DNA of 64,000 nt from Strix aluco. Taxonomy: Eukaryota; Chordata; Aves; Strigiformes; Strigidae. The DNA lies in contig NC_133937.1 in the NCBI RefSeq assembly GCF_031877795.1, forward strand, positions 18,689,501 to 18,753,500, in the 5' to 3' direction. The translations under genes were made by a program, and so were the position numbers. Under the pieces are notes generated by a model. The model did no database searches. It saw only the letters and a list, made by a program, of their open reading frames with translations, and was not told where the DNA came from. This document shows positions 60,081 through 64,000 of the stretch, piece by piece; positions within the stretch are counted from its first letter, which is position 1, and each line of letters begins with the position of its first letter.

Positions 60081-63000
60081 GAGTGGGTAAGGCTATTTCC
60101 AGTGCTATGATGTTTCGTTAGACCACTTCAACTGAAACTGCAGTGTCACAAAACAACTGCATTTTTTTGATTCCAGAAGCTTCTGACAGTCAGCAAGGAT
60201 TGTATCCAAACAGTCTCACTCTGAGTGTTAGTGCACAGCTTGTTCCAGTAAATGCATTATTACCTATTAAACATTTATACAGCAGCATAAAGTTACACAA
60301 GGATTCACAAACATAAATAAGACCTGTTTTTTGCACTGTAGAGCCTCCAGTCTAAATCATGCCTAGATGACTACATACAGCACAGCTGCTTATAGGAGGA
60401 AGGGTGAGAAATGTTTGAAGGAAAGGTGATTTCTGAGACGATGGTGACTGGAGAAGGGGATTTGCAGGTCTAGGAACTAACATCAGAAGGTGTAAAAAGA
60501 GTGAAAACAGGATTTGAAGCAATATAACAAGTTTGGGAAGTAGTTAATAATGGAAAAGAAGTTGTTAGCTATGAGATAAGCTTGAATATGAAATAGCCAG
60601 GAATGGATAGGAGAATTCTCTCTTGCCACTTCTTCACATTCAAGCAGAAAAGTCTTCAGTATCCAGATCTGATTGAAAGCATCTTGCAGATTTTGAGGAT
60701 AGGACACTTGGGTGGCTTTCTACCAACATTCTCTGTGTACTAGCAGAATGGAATAAAGTCTGTGAAAGTTCCTGTCTTGAAAAGCAGTAAGTATTTATTT
60801 GGTCTACCCTGATCAAAATGCAAGTATTCCTTCATTACCTACTGTTTTTCAGAGCTCTACACTTTTTTTCTTTTTCTTCTGTGTTCCACCTGGGAAGCTT
60901 CTTTTATTGCTTTGGTGCTTCCAGAACTTAATTTCTTTTCTCTAGCTTAATGCTGAATTCTTGAGGCTTCTCACAGTTTTTCCTTTTCTTTTTTTACAGC
61001 AATATCAAGAGTGGTACAGATGTTTTTATCTGTTGCCTGGAGCTATAGGAAACACTGCATAATGAGCTTCCAGCCAAATGGAATCTGAGTAAATCTATAA
61101 GTCTAGTGGACTATGTAGGAAGAGAGAAATAGTGCTGATGATATCTGCGGCTGGCTCTGAGCAAAGCTGTCTAGGACACAAGATAGCCGTAAAATAAAAA
61201 TTAAAAAAAAGTGAGGTCCTTTCTGGTCTGGAAAACCAAAACCAAAGAGAAAGAGTACATGAAACATGAGATTGTTGGTGTTGAGAAAGAAGTGGCATCA
61301 GTTGCTACTTTTCCTTCTTGCTGTCTGTTGGCAGTATTGGGCTCCAGAGGAATTTTGACACAGCCAAATTCATCATTCAAATGCATTCAATCTTGCCCAT
61401 ACTGCTGGGAAGCTTTTAGCTTATTAAAACTAACAAGTGCAAGTTCTTAGTAGTTCGTAAAAATAATTTCATGGCAGTGCTACAAAATTACGTAGGTTTC
61501 TGCCAATTTTGTTCTGTGGTGCCTTGAGGTTTCATCTGAGATCTGAGCAAACTGCAAGTATAGTGAAAGACTGGGTATAACTGGGTATACAACCTTGATA
61601 TATGTAGCATTAATGTAAACTTTTGCCTGTTTATAAGATGAAGTGACTCAGCTCAAGTCCTGGAGAGAGACTCTGGGTAAGGTTGGAAATGAAATGAAGG
61701 TCTTTGCCTAGGGCTTTTCAGTGCCTACGTGCCCATTTTGTCCCTGCAACAAATTTGCATGTGGCATTTGGAAAACAAAATTTTTCTTTGCCCAGTACTG
61801 CACTTAATGTTCTCAGACCATTACACTTCTCTTTGCTTTCCCTCACCCCCACAGCCATTTTTAGTATACAGCTATCAGAGGAGTTACTAAACATTTGGCT
61901 GAATGCAGCAATTTTTATCGGAGCACTTGCGGAATGTGGGAAATCAAATGCTGGAGAGCTACTTGCACAGAGACAGCAAATTCAGGAGTAATGCTGTCAG
62001 AAAAGGGACGTTCTGTCACCAGCTTTTGTTGTCTGACACAGTTGCCAGTGAAGTGAGGGGGCAGGTCACGCTGTCTGTCCTGCCTGATGGCTCTGCCAGC
62101 TCAAGTCCGTTTGTGAGCAGTTCTGCAGCATGACAAGTGCCATGGCTGCAGGACACAGCACAGCTATTGGGTACTCCCAGCTCGGAACTGAGACCCGACT
62201 CAGGACTTTAAAGAATGAAATCCCTGTTGACAAGTACTTTGTGGACTGTCTCTGTTGTAAGCCTCCACTCAGAGGGCTTTGACCCTGGTTTGGACAAAAT
62301 CTGTATGACTAGTTCCAGGTTTCTGGGTGCTTGGGTTCTTCTGCTGATCTGATCTATTGGCAGCTGCTAGCACTTCATGATCTGATGGTCACCCAGTCCT
62401 TGGGGCAGGGCTGGTTGACCAGACTACGGAGCGTTATGTGCTCCTTTTGTAGACTGATGACAGTGTTCAGGACTTGGCCTAAAGTGAGTAGGTCTGCTCA
62501 GAGAAACACATATTGCACCGGAGTGTATGGAAGCGCTGCACCCATCCCTCTCAACCACAAAACCTATCTCTACATACAAGTGAGCAGAAGTTGTAGTACC
62601 CTAAAACTGTTGCTACAGTACCAGTCCAGTTGGAGTGTGTTCCTTTTAGGTTTGATCTATGGTTAACATAAGCTTGTGAGATTGTCTTGAATTGGCCTGA
62701 CACTGAAACCAATTTTGGAAACATGAAGCAGAGCAAAGGTAATTTGTATAAAAGTCTACTGCCACTGCAGGCACTGGTGCCAAGGAAAGACAGCTGGAGA
62801 GAGGGAAATGTCACAGAGAAGGGGGATGGGACCTGTGAAGTATCTATAAACTCAAGAATTATATCTATAAGACTTTAGTGGCAGCTAGAAAACAGGGGGT
62901 GAAATAGAAGGAGCAGTGGCAAATGATGCAGATATTAATCCTGCATTACAAAATATTTCCAAGAAATTAAATTTCATCCCTGGAGGAAAACCAAAAAATA

Positions 63001-63689
63001 CCAAAGCCAAAGCTGATAGTCGGAAGGTGAAATGGGAACCAAAGCCTGTGCCAAGGTTAAACCTTCTTTTTTTTCTCCTCCCCATGTATTATCATAGGGA
63101 AAAAGTCAGAGACTGCTGCTTTCTGCCTGATCCAGAACTAAGCTGGGCAGGCTGTTTATGGGATGCTTGCACAGATCAAGGAGATGAATTGTTACTTTGC
63201 ATTAGAACAAGTTGGGGTGGGGAAGAAAATAAAGGGTCAAACACATGGGAAACATCTGCTTTAAGGAGGCATTTTAGAAATAAGCTTCAGCAACAGGGAA
63301 GGAGAAGCAGCTGTGCTGCATGCAGGGGACCACCAGAGCTGCAGTGGGAAACAGGAGAGAAGAGGATGCAGAGCTAGTGATAAGGCTTCAGCCAAGTCCA
63401 AGAAAGAGGCAGAGGGAGGACCCAGACTGCAACTTTGTGGCTGAGATACCTCTCTAGCCTAGACTGAAAGTAACAGTTTAGAGTGTCTGTGGATAGTAAC
63501 CTGCCTTTACCCTAGACCCAGCTCAGGGAAAGGAACAGGGTGCTTTGGACTTTTGCTCAAAGCAGTGTAGGTGGTAAACATACAGAATGATTTATCAGAA
63601 ATGGTGTGTCCTTTGTGGAGGGGGAGATACCACCGTGTAATCAGGAGGGAAATGAGTTATCTGGAGAACATTAAGCAGCCAAAGAGGGA

Positions 63690-63775
63690 AGGTGCTAGGT
63701 TAGGGCTTCCAGACTCTGCTTCTTACTGTGTCACAGGTTCTTTAGGTGACCTTGAGCACAGCACTTAAGAGTAAA
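63690..63775 (+). mobile_element. MIR-like SINE relic
   Basis: CCAGACTCTGCTTCTTACTG, TGTCACAGGTTC, TAGGTGACCTTGAGCACAGC and ACTTAAGAG follow the MIR CORE-to-tail order (CTCTGCCACTTACT, TGTGACCTTGGGCAAGTCACTTAA). Confidence 0.45.
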
Positions 63776-64000
63776 TTCAGATGTTTGGTTCTAGGTCTTC
63801 AGAAGTGCTAGGTGCATTGCTCTGGAAGTACAGACAATCATACTTCTTCCCAAATACTGGTTTACTTGAATCTGTGCTATCTCCCAGATCCTTTTTTCTG
63901 GAAAGTAAATTTTTTCCCCTACATTGCTGAAATTACGCTGTCCTTGTTTCTCTAGTTGTCTGACTTCATATCCTTTTCATGTTGCTCAGGGGAGACTGAT

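Larger units (their letters stand above)
56288..64000. other. Non-coding, intronic or intergenic
   Basis: This stretch contains the long CR1-like relic (58966) and MIR-like pieces (59990, 63690). An open frame of 153 codons at 62916-63377 has a lysine-rich start but no recognised domain and no convincing upstream acceptor. No gene end or polyadenylation site could be assigned. Confidence 0.55.

Noticed and set aside
1-64000. Endogenous retrovirus, intact transposon, CRISPR array or prokaryotic operon
   Set aside because: No paired long terminal repeats, no long gag- or pol-like frame, no regularly spaced repeat array, and no runs of adjacent long open frames were seen.

Overview
The window reads as vertebrate nuclear DNA, most likely from a bird. 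The main support is one fairly fresh 3' end of a CR1 LINE on the minus strand at 45773-45850, ending in two 8-bp CACAGAAT units. The rest is AT-rich sequence with few young repeats and many worn MIR-type SINE pieces and older CR1-like and palindromic repeats of the kind shared by birds, crocodilians and turtles. These family names come from remembered consensus sequences, not from a search. A crocodilian or turtle cannot be strictly excluded, but the low density of young repeats favours a bird.

No long open reading frame encodes a protein I recognise. There is no bacterial-style gene organisation, rRNA, intact tRNA, CRISPR array or intact viral or transposon gene. The clearest gene signal is a CpG island at about 12.65-13.21 kb, containing GC boxes, a GGGGCC/GGAGCC hexanucleotide array (13012-13077) and a strong plus-strand splice donor (GTAAGC at 13135). 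I read this as the promoter and a mainly untranslated first exon of a gene running rightward. Most of the remaining 50 kb would then be its first introns, or intron plus intergenic DNA.

Four short stretches have a good acceptor, one open frame and a good donor (2083-2145, 31081-31172, 41549-41607, 56229-56287). They are candidate exons only. The first lies upstream of the CpG island, so it would belong to another gene or to a transcript from an upstream promoter.

Other structure includes MIR-like pieces (about 4.1, 8.3, 9.0, 17.4, 24.4, 31.3, 39.7, 42.1, 53.9, 60.0 and 63.7 kb), CR1-like relics (48.6 and 59.1 kb), a 150-bp element with inverted ends (33.7 kb), further old repeat pieces (15.9, 22.5, 32.3 and 43.7 kb), a degenerate tRNA-Ile-like segment (29.1 kb), long poly-T or poly-A runs, and several short tandem duplications. 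Perfect or near-perfect hairpins sit at 10.36, 10.81, 11.66 and 19.80 kb. I found no convincing new biological system; the hexanucleotide array beside a first-exon donor and the 14-bp perfect hairpin are the most unusual items.
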